Of a stretch of DNA of 64,000 nt, positions 36,896 through 45,236 are shown in pieces. The notes under the pieces were generated by a model, which searched no databases, had not been told where the DNA came from, and was given only the letters and a program-made list of their open reading frames with translations. Made by a program: the position numbers and the translations under genes. This DNA is from CBDDLD01 sp965230605. GTDB taxonomy: Bacteria > Bacteroidota > Bacteroidia > Flavobacteriales > Flavobacteriaceae. The first letter of the stretch is position 1; every line of letters starts with the position of its first letter. The stretch is from the NCBI GenBank assembly GCA_965230605.1, contig CBDDLD010000004.1, forward strand, positions 1,116,001 to 1,180,000. Direction: 5' to 3'.

Positions 36896-38230
36896 ATGAA
36901 CGCAAGAAAAAAAGTAGCATTTTACACTTTAGGATGTAAACTTAATTTCTCCGAAACATCCACCATTGCAAGAAGCTTTGTCGATGATGGATTTGATCGT
37001 GTAGATTTTAAAGAACATGCTGATATCTATGTTATTAATACCTGTTCGGTTACTGAAAATGCAGATAAGCGTTTCAAAACTATTGTGAAACAAGCTCAGC
37101 AAGTAAACCCGGAGGCATTCGTTGCTGCTGTTGGGTGTTACGCACAATTGAAACCGGAAGAGCTAGCTGCTGTGGATGGTGTAGACCTTGTACTTGGTGC
37201 CACCGAAAAGTTTAAGATCACAGATTACATCAATGACCTTTCTAAAAACGATTTTGGTGAAGTACATTCTTGCGAAATAGAAGATGCTGATTTCTATGTA
37301 GGGAGCTATTCTATTGGAGATAGAACCAGAGCGTTTTTAAAGGTGCAAGATGGATGTGATTATAAGTGTACCTATTGCACAATTCCATTAGCTCGAGGCA
37401 TTTCGCGAAGCGATACATTATCGAATGTGCTACAAAATGCGAAATCAATTTCAGAACAAAATATTAAAGAAATTGTACTTACTGGTGTTAATATTGGAGA
37501 TTATGGAAAGGGTGAATTTGGAAATAAAAAACACGAGCATACCTTTCTAGATCTAGTACAAGCCTTAGATAAAGTTGAAGGGATAGAACGACTCCGTATA
37601 TCGTCTATAGAGCCTAATTTGCTTAAGAACGAGACTATAGATTTTGTGGCTCAAAGCAGAACATTTGTGCCTCACTTTCACATACCATTGCAAAGTGGGA
37701 GTAATACTATCTTGAAGTTGATGCGTCGCCGTTACATGAAGGAATTATATGTAGATAGAGTAACGAGAATTAGACAAGTTATGCCCCACGCCTGTATTGG
37801 TGTCGATGTTATCGTTGGATTTCCGGGAGAGACGGATGAGCACTTCTTAGAGACTTATAATTTCTTAAATGAACTGGATATATCTTACTTGCATGTGTTT
37901 ACATATTCCGAACGCGATAATACGATAGCTGCTGAGATGGATGGCGTAGTGCCTAAGCAAGTGAGAGCGAAACGAAGTAAGATGCTTAGAGGTTTATCTG
38001 CTAAAAAACGCAGAACATTTTATGAGAGTCAAATAGGTACTATAAGAACAGTATTGTTTGAAGGTGAAAATAAAGAAGGTTATATTCATGGTTTTACAGA
38101 GAACTATGTTAAAGTAAAAGCACCTTGGAATCCTGAATTAATAAATACATTACATAGGGTTGAGTTGACATCCATTGATGAAGATGGAATGGTTCGATTT
38201 GAATTTGTGAACGAACTCGCTGTAAAATAA
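36896..38230 (+). CDS. mtaB: tRNA t6A37 methylthiotransferase
   Basis: A 444-residue radical-SAM methylthiotransferase that converts t6A to ms2t6A at position 37 of ANN-decoding tRNAs. Both Fe-S clusters are visible: N-terminal Cys14, Cys50 and Cys81 and the radical-SAM CxxxCxxC at 154, 158, 161 (CDYKCTYC). A C-terminal TRAM-like domain follows (about 375-440). The FYTLGCKLNFSET start and the C-x-x-x-Y-A-Q pattern point to MtaB (YqeV) rather than MiaB or RimO. Ends at a bidirectional terminator. Confidence 0.93.
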   Translation: MNARKKVAFYTLGCKLNFSETSTIARSFVDDGFDRVDFKEHADIYVINTCSVTENADKRFKTIVKQAQQVNPEAFVAAVGCYAQLKPEELAAVDGVDLVLGATEKFKITDYINDLSKNDFGEVHSCEIEDADFYVGSYSIGDRTRAFLKVQDGCDYKCTYCTIPLARGISRSDTLSNVLQNAKSISEQNIKEIVLTGVNIGDYGKGEFGNKKHEHTFLDLVQALDKVEGIERLRISSIEPNLLKNETIDFVAQSRTFVPHFHIPLQSGSNTILKLMRRRYMKELYVDRVTRIRQVMPHACIGVDVIVGFPGETDEHFLETYNFLNELDISYLHVFTYSERDNTIAAEMDGVVPKQVRAKRSKMLRGLSAKKRRTFYESQIGTIRTVLFEGENKEGYIHGFTENYVKVKAPWNPELINTLHRVELTSIDEDGMVRFEFVNELAVK

Positions 38231-38262
38231 AAAAGTCGCAATTATTAATTGCGACTTTTTTA
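38229..38262. terminator. Bidirectional terminator
   Basis: AAAAAGTCGCAATT and AATTGCGACTTTTT with a 4-base loop, between the convergent mtaB and the GNAT-like gene; U-tracts in both directions. Confidence 0.88.
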
Positions 38263-38276
38263 TTTGAATGTCTTTT

Positions 38277-38573
38277 TTAGATACGAATTCCTACAGGTAA
38301 CATACGTTTGTAGGCTCTATTTCTTCTTACAAATTTTGCAATTTTTGGACTTGTAGGTACAACGCAGATGTTTCTTTCTTTAATGGTATCAAATACCGTT
38401 TTTAAGAAATCTTGCTCAAATTCTTCAGAATAGATAACGTCTGGGATAATTAACTTAGTTAAGAAAATCTTACGTTCTTGCAGAGAATATTCAATTTTAG
38501 CAAGTTCATCTCCAACCTTTAGTTCAAATTGACGTAAAAAATCATTATCAACTAATTCAGCAGCTTCAATCAT
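38277..38573 (-). CDS. Small GNAT-like protein with degenerate acetyl-CoA loop
   Basis: A 98-residue protein that follows the outline of short NATD1/YjdJ-type GNAT proteins: FELKVGDELAKIEYSLQERKIFLTKLIIP (16-44), a helix (50-67) and ICVVPTSPKIAKFVRRNRAY (69-88), which corresponds to the family's V-V-P-x-C-P-x-x-A-x-F/Y-I/V-R-R block. The acetyl-CoA pyrophosphate loop, normally (R/Q)GxGxG/A, reads YSEEFEQD here, so ordinary acetyltransfer seems unlikely. Homologues with the same ending are, from memory, widespread in Flavobacteriia, suggesting a conserved non-catalytic role. Confidence 0.6.
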   Translation of the reverse strand: MIEAAELVDNDFLRQFELKVGDELAKIEYSLQERKIFLTKLIIPDVIYSEEFEQDFLKTVFDTIKERNICVVPTSPKIAKFVRRNRAYKRMLPVGIRI

Positions 38574-38736
38574 GTTATTTTTAATTTAAAAATTAGCGGT
38601 TGGCAAGTGTGGTTACTATATATTCTATAGTTTTGCAGTGCAAAGGTACAAAAAATACACAAAATTTCACAGTTTGTGTTCTTAAATCCTTGCATCATAA
38701 TCAATTACAGGATATAAAGTAGATTATTGCTTTACA

Positions 38737-39399
38737 ATGGATAACAACCTTATACATGTTTATTTAATGCCAGGTATGGCAGCTAACCCAACTATTTTTG
38801 AGCATATTAAGTTGCCTGAAGATCAATTTAAAATACACTGGTTGGAATGGATCATGCCAGAGAAGAACGAACCGTTGCAAGACTATGCAAAGCGAATGAC
38901 AGATTACATAGAATATGATAATGTTGTTTTGCTAGGCGTTTCTTTTGGAGGTATGTTAGTTCAGGAAATGAGTAAACATATCAATGTGAGAAAACTGTTT
39001 GTAGTATCGAGCATAAAATCTAAGCATGAATTACCTAAACGTCTCAAAATACTGAAATATGGTAAGGCGTATAAAATGCTTCCGACCCAATTATTAGGAA
39101 ACATAGATCTTTTAGCAAAATATGCCTTGGGAGAAACTATCAACAAGCGTATAGAGCTTTATAAGAAATATCTATCAGTAAATGATAAACGTTATTTAGA
39201 TTGGGCTATTGAGCAAGTGGTATGCTGGGAGCAAGACGAACCCAATCCCAACGCAATATATATTCATGGTAATAAAGACGCGGTGTTTCCAAACTCATGC
39301 CAAGGTGATTGTATTACAGTCAAAGGAGGAACACATATCATGATTATCAATAAATATAAGTGGTTCAATGAAAATTTACCTAAACTTATACTAAGCTGA
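38737..39399 (+). CDS. Alpha/beta hydrolase
   Basis: A 220-residue cytoplasmic alpha/beta hydrolase. Nucleophile elbow GVSFGGM (about 68-74, Ser70), acid in IYIHGNKDAVFP (about 175-186) and His in GGTHIMI (about 200-206). No signal peptide. The family includes esterases and thioesterases; nothing nearby fixes the substrate. A 49-base gap leads to the lytic transglycosylase gene on the same strand. Confidence 0.82.
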   Translation: MDNNLIHVYLMPGMAANPTIFEHIKLPEDQFKIHWLEWIMPEKNEPLQDYAKRMTDYIEYDNVVLLGVSFGGMLVQEMSKHINVRKLFVVSSIKSKHELPKRLKILKYGKAYKMLPTQLLGNIDLLAKYALGETINKRIELYKKYLSVNDKRYLDWAIEQVVCWEQDEPNPNAIYIHGNKDAVFPNSCQGDCITVKGGTHIMIINKYKWFNENLPKLILS

Positions 39400-39447
39400 A
39401 CTTGAAAGAGTTAAGTTATTTATTTACATTTATCAAAAAATTACGCC

Positions 39448-40374
39448 ATGCAAATCTTTAAAAACATTTTAGCCGCTATAGGACTGATAAGTTTATCAGG
39501 ACTTTTCATCTTCGCTGTACAAGAGGCACCATCAGAAAAAGCTATTGAAAGTGAATCAAAACTGATCAACGATTATAATGTCTATGCATTGGAAGTTCCG
39601 GACTATCTGGAATTTGCTAAAGAAGCTATGCCATTGGAAAATCCTGATATCTATGAACGCATGGATAGAGAGCTTTTGGTAAATACCTATTGGCAATCTA
39701 ATGGACTATTAATGTTTAAGCGTTCTCAAAAGTACTTTCCTATTATAGAGCCTATTTTAGAAAAGAATGGCATTCCTGAAGATTTTAAATACTTGGCCAT
39801 TGCAGAGAGTGGTTTAACCAATGCGGTTTCGCCGGCTGGCGCAAGAGGTTTTTGGCAAATAATGAAGGCTACCGGAAGAGAGAATGGGTTAGAGATTAAT
39901 GATAATGTAGATGAACGATACCATTTAGCTAAGGCTACCGAAGTTGCATGTAAGTATTTAAAAGATGCTAAAGAAAGGTTTGGCTCGTGGACTTTAGCTG
40001 CTGCTGCATACAATGCTGGTAATGCAGGAATCTCTAAACAATTAGAAAAACAAGATGTAAAAGATTATTACGATCTACTTCTTGGTGAAGAAACCGGCCG
40101 TTATGTATTTAGAATTGTGGCTTTAAAAGAAATTATAAGCCACCCGGATAAGTATGGATTTAATTTTAGATCGGATGATTTATATAAAGCTGTGCCTACC
40201 TATGAAGTAGAAGTAGATACAGCAGTCTCTGATTTTACTCAATTTGCCAAGACATTTGGAGTCAATTATAAAATATTGAAGATCCATAATCCTTGGTTAC
40301 GTGAGAAGCACCTTAATAATAAATCGCGAAAGCTCTATAAAATAGAAATACCTAAAGAAGGCTTTTATAAATAA
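39448..40374 (+). CDS. Lytic transglycosylase (SLT domain)
   Basis: A 308-residue exported murein transglycosylase. N-terminal membrane segment or signal (8-24), SLT/MltD-like domain about 90-225 with catalytic Glu120 in AIAESGLTNAVSPAGARGFWQIM and the AAAAYNAGN motif, then about 80 residues with weak LysM-like features (TFGVNYKILKIHNPWL). It cleaves the MurNAc-GlcNAc bond with formation of anhydro-MurNAc. Its stop is 9 bases from the stop of the convergent gene. Confidence 0.9.
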   Translation: MQIFKNILAAIGLISLSGLFIFAVQEAPSEKAIESESKLINDYNVYALEVPDYLEFAKEAMPLENPDIYERMDRELLVNTYWQSNGLLMFKRSQKYFPIIEPILEKNGIPEDFKYLAIAESGLTNAVSPAGARGFWQIMKATGRENGLEINDNVDERYHLAKATEVACKYLKDAKERFGSWTLAAAAYNAGNAGISKQLEKQDVKDYYDLLLGEETGRYVFRIVALKEIISHPDKYGFNFRSDDLYKAVPTYEVEVDTAVSDFTQFAKTFGVNYKILKIHNPWLREKHLNNKSRKLYKIEIPKEGFYK

Positions 40375-40383
40375 AAGATAAAC

Positions 40384-40944
40384 TTATCGTCTTCTCATTT
40401 GACGATTCCCATAATGTTGATTGGGAATTGAAGCTTTCTTCATTTGCTGCTTCATCATTTTGATCTGATCTGTAAGCATACCACGCTTATCTAGTTTTTG
40501 CGCTTCAGTAATTAATTTTTGCGCTTCCATTTTTCTACGCTTACTAAATGCAATACCTGCAAGGTTGAGTTTGGCCATAGCAAGATCATGATCCATAGAT
40601 AACCCTAGATTGATCGCCTTTTTGAAATACTTCTCAGCTTCATTCATATTGGTTTGTGATACCATAAGACCATGCAGATAGTTGTAATAACCTTCTTGTT
40701 TCTTTACCAAAGCAGAAGAAGGGTTCTTTATCTTATTTAACCATTTTTTTGCACCATCAAAATCTTGCTTACGTAATCGTAAGAATGCCAGAAGTATCAT
40801 TTCGTTCTTAAAATATAAGAACACAAAGATTAATGATAACAGTATATACATTATACCATTACCAATATATCCTTCAGTGAATTGATACACTGCATAAGCA
40901 ATGATTAGGAGTGCAATAACTAGTTTTATATTTTTATTGAACAT
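40384..40944 (-). CDS. Membrane protein with TPR-like repeats
   Basis: A 186-residue protein with two close membrane segments (about 7-22 and 28-48) and a cytoplasmic helical part with TPR-like pairs (AEKYFKKAINLGLSMDHDLAMAKLNLAGIAFSKRRKMEAQKL). The C-terminus is basic (RQMRRR). The N-terminal part resembles DUF2892-like small membrane domains. Probably a membrane-tethered scaffold; role unknown. It is divergent from rpmH. Confidence 0.65.
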   Translation of the reverse strand: MFNKNIKLVIALLIIAYAVYQFTEGYIGNGIMYILLSLIFVFLYFKNEMILLAFLRLRKQDFDGAKKWLNKIKNPSSALVKKQEGYYNYLHGLMVSQTNMNEAEKYFKKAINLGLSMDHDLAMAKLNLAGIAFSKRRKMEAQKLITEAQKLDKRGMLTDQIKMMKQQMKKASIPNQHYGNRQMRRR

Positions 40945-41008
40945 AGAGTCGTATTTTTTCGGATCGCAAAGTTAAGAAAACAATTATAAATTATTTTTAT
41001 TTGATAGC

Positions 41009-41038
41009 TTGTTAAAGTAAAAACTTGTTGTATATTTG
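41009..41038 (+). promoter_or_regulatory. rpmH promoter
   Basis: TTG (41009-41011), exactly 19 bases, TATATTTG (41031-41038). Same spacing as the rpmE2 promoter. A leader of about 60 bases follows before the start codon. Confidence 0.75.
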
Positions 41039-41102
41039 CACGCAGTTTTGAAATAGCTATCAAAACACAAAAAAATAAAAAGATACCTAAAGATATAAGA
41101 CA

Positions 41103-41261
41103 ATGAAAAGAACGTTTCAACCGTCAAAAAGAAAGAGAAGAAACAAGCATGGTTTCAGAGAGCGTATGGCATCTGCCAATGGTAGAAAGGTCTTGGCACG
41201 TAGACGTGCTAAAGGAAGAAAGAAATTGTCAGTATCTTCAGAATTAAGACATAAAAGATAA
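41103..41261 (+). CDS. rpmH: 50S ribosomal protein L34
   Basis: A 52-residue L34: MKRTFQPSKRKRRNKHGFRE then RMASANGRKVLARRRAKGRK and a short tail ending HKR. The MKRTFQPS-(K/R)-R-K-R start and LARRRAKGRKKL block are the family signature. With 159 bases it is easily missed in automatic ORF calling. It has its own promoter and terminator. It is not next to dnaA/rnpA, as in many other bacteria, but upstream of carB. Confidence 0.97.
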   Translation: MKRTFQPSKRKRRNKHGFRERMASANGRKVLARRRAKGRKKLSVSSELRHKR

Positions 41262-41284
41262 TGATTAACAATTGTTAATATTTT

Positions 41285-41317
41285 AAAGGTGTTACTTAGG
41301 TGTAACGCCTTTTTTTA
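41285..41317 (+). terminator. rpmH terminator
   Basis: AGGTGTTAC (41287-41295) pairs with GTAACGCCT (41302-41310) with one G-U, followed by seven T. It separates rpmH from carB. Confidence 0.88.
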
Positions 41318-41361
41318 TACCCAATCGATAATTATTTTTGTACACCAAAATTTAAAAGCTA

Positions 41362-44214
41362 ATGCCAAAAAACACCAACATCAAATCTATTTTAATTATT
41401 GGTTCTGGACCTATCATCATTGGTCAAGCATGTGAATTCGATTATTCCGGCTCGCAAGCACTCCGGTCTCTGAGAGAAGACGGTATAGAAACCATACTAA
41501 TTAACTCTAATCCGGCAACCATTATGACTGACCCTAAGATGGCTGATCATGTATACTTGTTGCCATTAAATACAAAGTCTATTATAAAAATCCTTAAAGA
41601 GCATCCTCAAATAGATGCTGTTTTACCAACCATGGGAGGACAAACAGCACTTAACCTATGTATCGAGGCTGACGAAAAAGGCATATGGGAAGACTTTAAT
41701 GTTGAGATTATTGGAGTAGATATTGATGCAATTAATATTACTGAAGACCGAGAAAAATTCCGTGCTTTAATGATGGAAATTGGTGTAGGTATGGCACCTC
41801 AGGCTACTGCAACGTCCTTTTTAAAAGGAAAAGAAATAGCACAAGAGTTTGGATTTCCGTTATGTATTAGAGCATCTTTTACCCTAGGTGGAGCAGGAGC
41901 TTCTATCGTTTATAATGAAGAAGAGTTTGATGAATCCTTAACCAGAGGTTTGGAAATTTCTCCTATCCATGAAGTGATGATTGATAAGGCCATGATGGGA
42001 TGGAAAGAATATGAGTTAGAATTATTGCGCGATAAAAATGATAATGTTGTGATCATCTGTACCATAGAAAATATGGACCCTATGGGTATTCATACAGGAG
42101 ATTCAATTACTGTAGCTCCTGCGATGACCTTATCAGATACGACATTCCAAAAAATGCGTGACATGGCCATCCATATGATGCGTAGTATTGGTGATTTTGC
42201 AGGGGGATGTAATGTGCAATTTGCGGTTAGCCCTGATGAGAGAGAGGAAATTATTGCTATTGAGATCAACCCTAGAGTATCTCGTTCATCAGCATTAGCG
42301 AGTAAAGCCACAGGTTATCCTATTGCTAAGATTGCTGCAAAATTGGCCTTGGGTTATACACTTGATGAGTTAAGCAATCAAATAACTAAATCTACTTCGG
42401 CATTATTTGAGCCAACCTTAGATTATGTTATCGTTAAAATCCCACGTTGGAATTTTGATAAGTTCGAAGGCTCAGATAGAACTTTAGGTCTGCAAATGAA
42501 AGCTGTTGGAGAGGTTATGGGTATTGGACGTTCTTTTCAAGAAGCATTGCATAAAGCAACACAATCTCTGGAAATTAAACGTAACGGTCTTGGTGCTGAT
42601 GGTAAAGGGTATAAGGATTATGATCAAATTATAGAGAAGCTAACCTATGCGAGTTGGGACAGAGTATTTGTCATTTATGATGCGATACAAATGGGGATAC
42701 CATTAAGTCGAATACATGAAATTACTAAGATCGATATGTGGTTCTTAAAACAATATGAAGAACTATATCATCTAGAAAAAGAAATTTCCAAGTATACCAT
42801 AGATGATATCGATCGCGAATTATTGCTTGAAGCGAAACAAAAAGGCTATGGAGATCGTCAGATTGCCCATATGTTAGGCTGTTTAGAGAGTCAAGTACAT
42901 AACAAACGTCAGGAGTATAAGATAAATAGAGTTTATAAACTAGTAGATACATGTGCAGCTGAATTCAAGGCAATGACACCATACTATTATTCTACATTTG
43001 AAAGTGAAGTTGAAACGCCAGGTGGAGAAGTTTATGTAGCCAATGAAAGTGTAGTTACCGATAAGAAAAAAATCATTGTACTAGGCTCTGGTCCAAACAG
43101 AATTGGACAAGGGATTGAGTTTGATTACTGCTGTGTTCATGGGGTTTTAGCAGCATCTGAATGTGGGTATGAAACCATCATGATTAATTGTAACCCTGAA
43201 ACTGTATCTACAGATTTTGATATTGCTGATAAATTATATTTTGAGCCTGTATTCTGGGAACACATTTATGATATTATTCAGCATGAAAAGCCTGAAGGTG
43301 TTATTGTTCAGTTAGGAGGTCAAACGGCACTTAAACTTGCGGAAAAATTAGACCGTTATGGTATAAAAATTATGGGTACTACATATCAATCGCTTGATTT
43401 AGCTGAAGATAGAGGTAGTTTTTCAACATTATTGAAAGATAATAATATTCCTTACCCAGAGTTTGATACTGCTGAAACTGCTGATGAGGCACTTGCTGTA
43501 GCCGATAAATTGAATTTCCCAATCCTTGTAAGACCATCTTATGTGTTAGGAGGACAAGGGATGAAGATCGTTATCAACAAGAAAGAATTAGAAGAGCATG
43601 TTGTAGACCTACTAAGAAAAATACCAAATAACAAACTACTTCTAGATCATTACTTAGATGGGGCAATTGAAGCTGAAGCAGATGCCATTTGCGATGGAGA
43701 AAATGTGTACATCATAGGTATTATGGAGCATATAGAACCATGTGGTATTCACTCTGGAGATAGTAATGCAACCTTACCTCCATTTAACTTAGGGGAGTTT
43801 GTGATGCAGCAGATCAAGGATCATACGAAAAAGATTGCTCTAGCACTAAATACAGTAGGACTTATTAATATTCAGTTTGCTATTAAGAATGATATGGTAT
43901 ATATCATAGAGGCTAATCCAAGGGCTTCAAGAACAGTACCTTTCATTGCAAAAGCTTATGGCGAACCTTATGTGAACTATGCAACTAAGGTGATGTTAGG
44001 TAAAAATAAAGTTGCGGATTTTGACTTTAAACCACATTTAAATGGGTATGCGATTAAGCAACCGGTATTCTCGTTTAACAAGTTTCCTAATGTGAATAAA
44101 AAGCTAGGACCGGAGATGAAAAGTACTGGTGAAAGTATACTTTTTATAGACAGTTTGAAGGAAGATGAGTTCTATGATTTATACTCTAGACGTAAGATGT
44201 ATTTAAGTAAATAG
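41362..44214 (+). CDS. carB: Carbamoyl-phosphate synthase large chain, short form
   Basis: A 950-residue CarB for arginine and pyrimidine synthesis. Two homologous ATP-grasp halves are intact (N-half starts KSILIIGSGPIIIGQACEFDYSG, C-half KKIIVLGSGPNRIGQGIEFDYC near residue 565). The protein stops after the second carboxyphosphate/carbamate half with IDSLKEDEFYDLYSRRKMYLSK, so the roughly 120-residue MGS-like allosteric domain of the 1073-residue E. coli enzyme is missing. That would remove UMP/ornithine control at this domain. carA is not in the window. A TATTTTTG element at 41333-41340 is a possible -7. Confidence 0.94.
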   Translation: MPKNTNIKSILIIGSGPIIIGQACEFDYSGSQALRSLREDGIETILINSNPATIMTDPKMADHVYLLPLNTKSIIKILKEHPQIDAVLPTMGGQTALNLCIEADEKGIWEDFNVEIIGVDIDAINITEDREKFRALMMEIGVGMAPQATATSFLKGKEIAQEFGFPLCIRASFTLGGAGASIVYNEEEFDESLTRGLEISPIHEVMIDKAMMGWKEYELELLRDKNDNVVIICTIENMDPMGIHTGDSITVAPAMTLSDTTFQKMRDMAIHMMRSIGDFAGGCNVQFAVSPDEREEIIAIEINPRVSRSSALASKATGYPIAKIAAKLALGYTLDELSNQITKSTSALFEPTLDYVIVKIPRWNFDKFEGSDRTLGLQMKAVGEVMGIGRSFQEALHKATQSLEIKRNGLGADGKGYKDYDQIIEKLTYASWDRVFVIYDAIQMGIPLSRIHEITKIDMWFLKQYEELYHLEKEISKYTIDDIDRELLLEAKQKGYGDRQIAHMLGCLESQVHNKRQEYKINRVYKLVDTCAAEFKAMTPYYYSTFESEVETPGGEVYVANESVVTDKKKIIVLGSGPNRIGQGIEFDYCCVHGVLAASECGYETIMINCNPETVSTDFDIADKLYFEPVFWEHIYDIIQHEKPEGVIVQLGGQTALKLAEKLDRYGIKIMGTTYQSLDLAEDRGSFSTLLKDNNIPYPEFDTAETADEALAVADKLNFPILVRPSYVLGGQGMKIVINKKELEEHVVDLLRKIPNNKLLLDHYLDGAIEAEADAICDGENVYIIGIMEHIEPCGIHSGDSNATLPPFNLGEFVMQQIKDHTKKIALALNTVGLINIQFAIKNDMVYIIEANPRASRTVPFIAKAYGEPYVNYATKVMLGKNKVADFDFKPHLNGYAIKQPVFSFNKFPNVNKKLGPEMKSTGESILFIDSLKEDEFYDLYSRRKMYLSK

Positions 44215-44289
44215 TAGGAATTTTCGACGATCGGTAACGACAATTCGCTATAAATTATTATTTTAGCTATACTAAATAAAGTCAAATCT

Positions 44290-45168
44290 ATGAAAAGAAC
44301 TCTACTTTGTATCGCCTTAGCGATGTTTACCACTTATAGTTTCTCCCAGATATCTAATGGGCAAACTAGTGATTTTCAGAGTGGTACAGATGGCTGGAGG
44401 CATAATATATCTAATCCTTCTGAACCTGTTCAGGTTGTAAACGGTGGGCCTTTTGGATCAGGTGACTCTTTTTTAAGAACAACAAATACTGGTGTTGGAA
44501 CTCAGGGGTCTAGACATGCTATGATAAACACTGATGCTAATTGGATTGGTGATTATAATACTGCTGGTATTGTTGCGTTGCAATTTGATGTGCAAAATCC
44601 TGGTACTAGAGATTTACATTTAAGAGTGGCATTTAGAAGTGCGACAACGCCTTCTGACTGGGCCGCTTCTTCTACAGCGTTAGTTATTCCATCTGGAAGT
44701 GCTTGGACACAAGTCACTTTATCTACAGAGGTTGCCGATTTGGTGATGTCTCAAGGTGGAGGTACAGTATCTGGTGTTATGGATGATGTTAGTCAGGTTC
44801 GAATTGTTAGTAACGATGGTTCTGACATTGCTTTAGATCAGTTACATAAAGGACAAAGAATAGTATTAGAGTCAGACTACGATAATATTGTAGCTGTAAA
44901 TACATTAAGTACACCAGAAGTCATTCAACAAAATAATGAATTTACGATTTCACCTAACCCAGCACGTACTAAACTAAATATCACATTACCGAGTTTGAAT
45001 GATGATATGCGTTTAGAGGTTTATGATGTGTTAGGTAAGCGTGTATATAAAGGTACGATCACTAATTTAGAATCATCTATAGATGTGTCTAATTGGAAGA
45101 GTGGTGTTTACTTAGTTAGAGTTTCTAATGATAAGATAACTCAAACCAAACGTTTTATAAAGCAATAA
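44290..45168 (+). CDS. T9SS-secreted protein with jelly-roll-like domain
   Basis: A 292-residue protein: signal peptide (1-19, YSFSQ), a beta-rich domain of about 180 residues (DFQSGTDGWRHNISNPSEP, LRVAFRSATTPSDWAAS, SQVRIVSNDG) resembling laminin-B or carbohydrate-binding jelly rolls, and a type A C-terminal sorting domain (220-292: ISPNPARTKLNITLP, YDVLGKRVYKG, WKSGVYLVRV, KRFIKQ). No catalytic motif seen. Likely a surface or secreted binding protein. Single gene with its own terminator. Confidence 0.85.
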   Translation: MKRTLLCIALAMFTTYSFSQISNGQTSDFQSGTDGWRHNISNPSEPVQVVNGGPFGSGDSFLRTTNTGVGTQGSRHAMINTDANWIGDYNTAGIVALQFDVQNPGTRDLHLRVAFRSATTPSDWAASSTALVIPSGSAWTQVTLSTEVADLVMSQGGGTVSGVMDDVSQVRIVSNDGSDIALDQLHKGQRIVLESDYDNIVAVNTLSTPEVIQQNNEFTISPNPARTKLNITLPSLNDDMRLEVYDVLGKRVYKGTITNLESSIDVSNWKSGVYLVRVSNDKITQTKRFIKQ

Positions 45169-45185
45169 ATTTAACTACATATAAA

Positions 45186-45217
45186 AAAGAAAAGCAGCTG
45201 ATTCAGCTGCTTTTTTT
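45186..45217. terminator. Bidirectional terminator
   Basis: AAAGCAGCTG (45191-45200), loop ATT, CAGCTGCTTT (45204-45213), with A- and T-runs on both sides, between the convergent T9SS gene and rmuC. Confidence 0.88.
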
Positions 45218-45236
45218 ATGAAATATATTAGGGATG

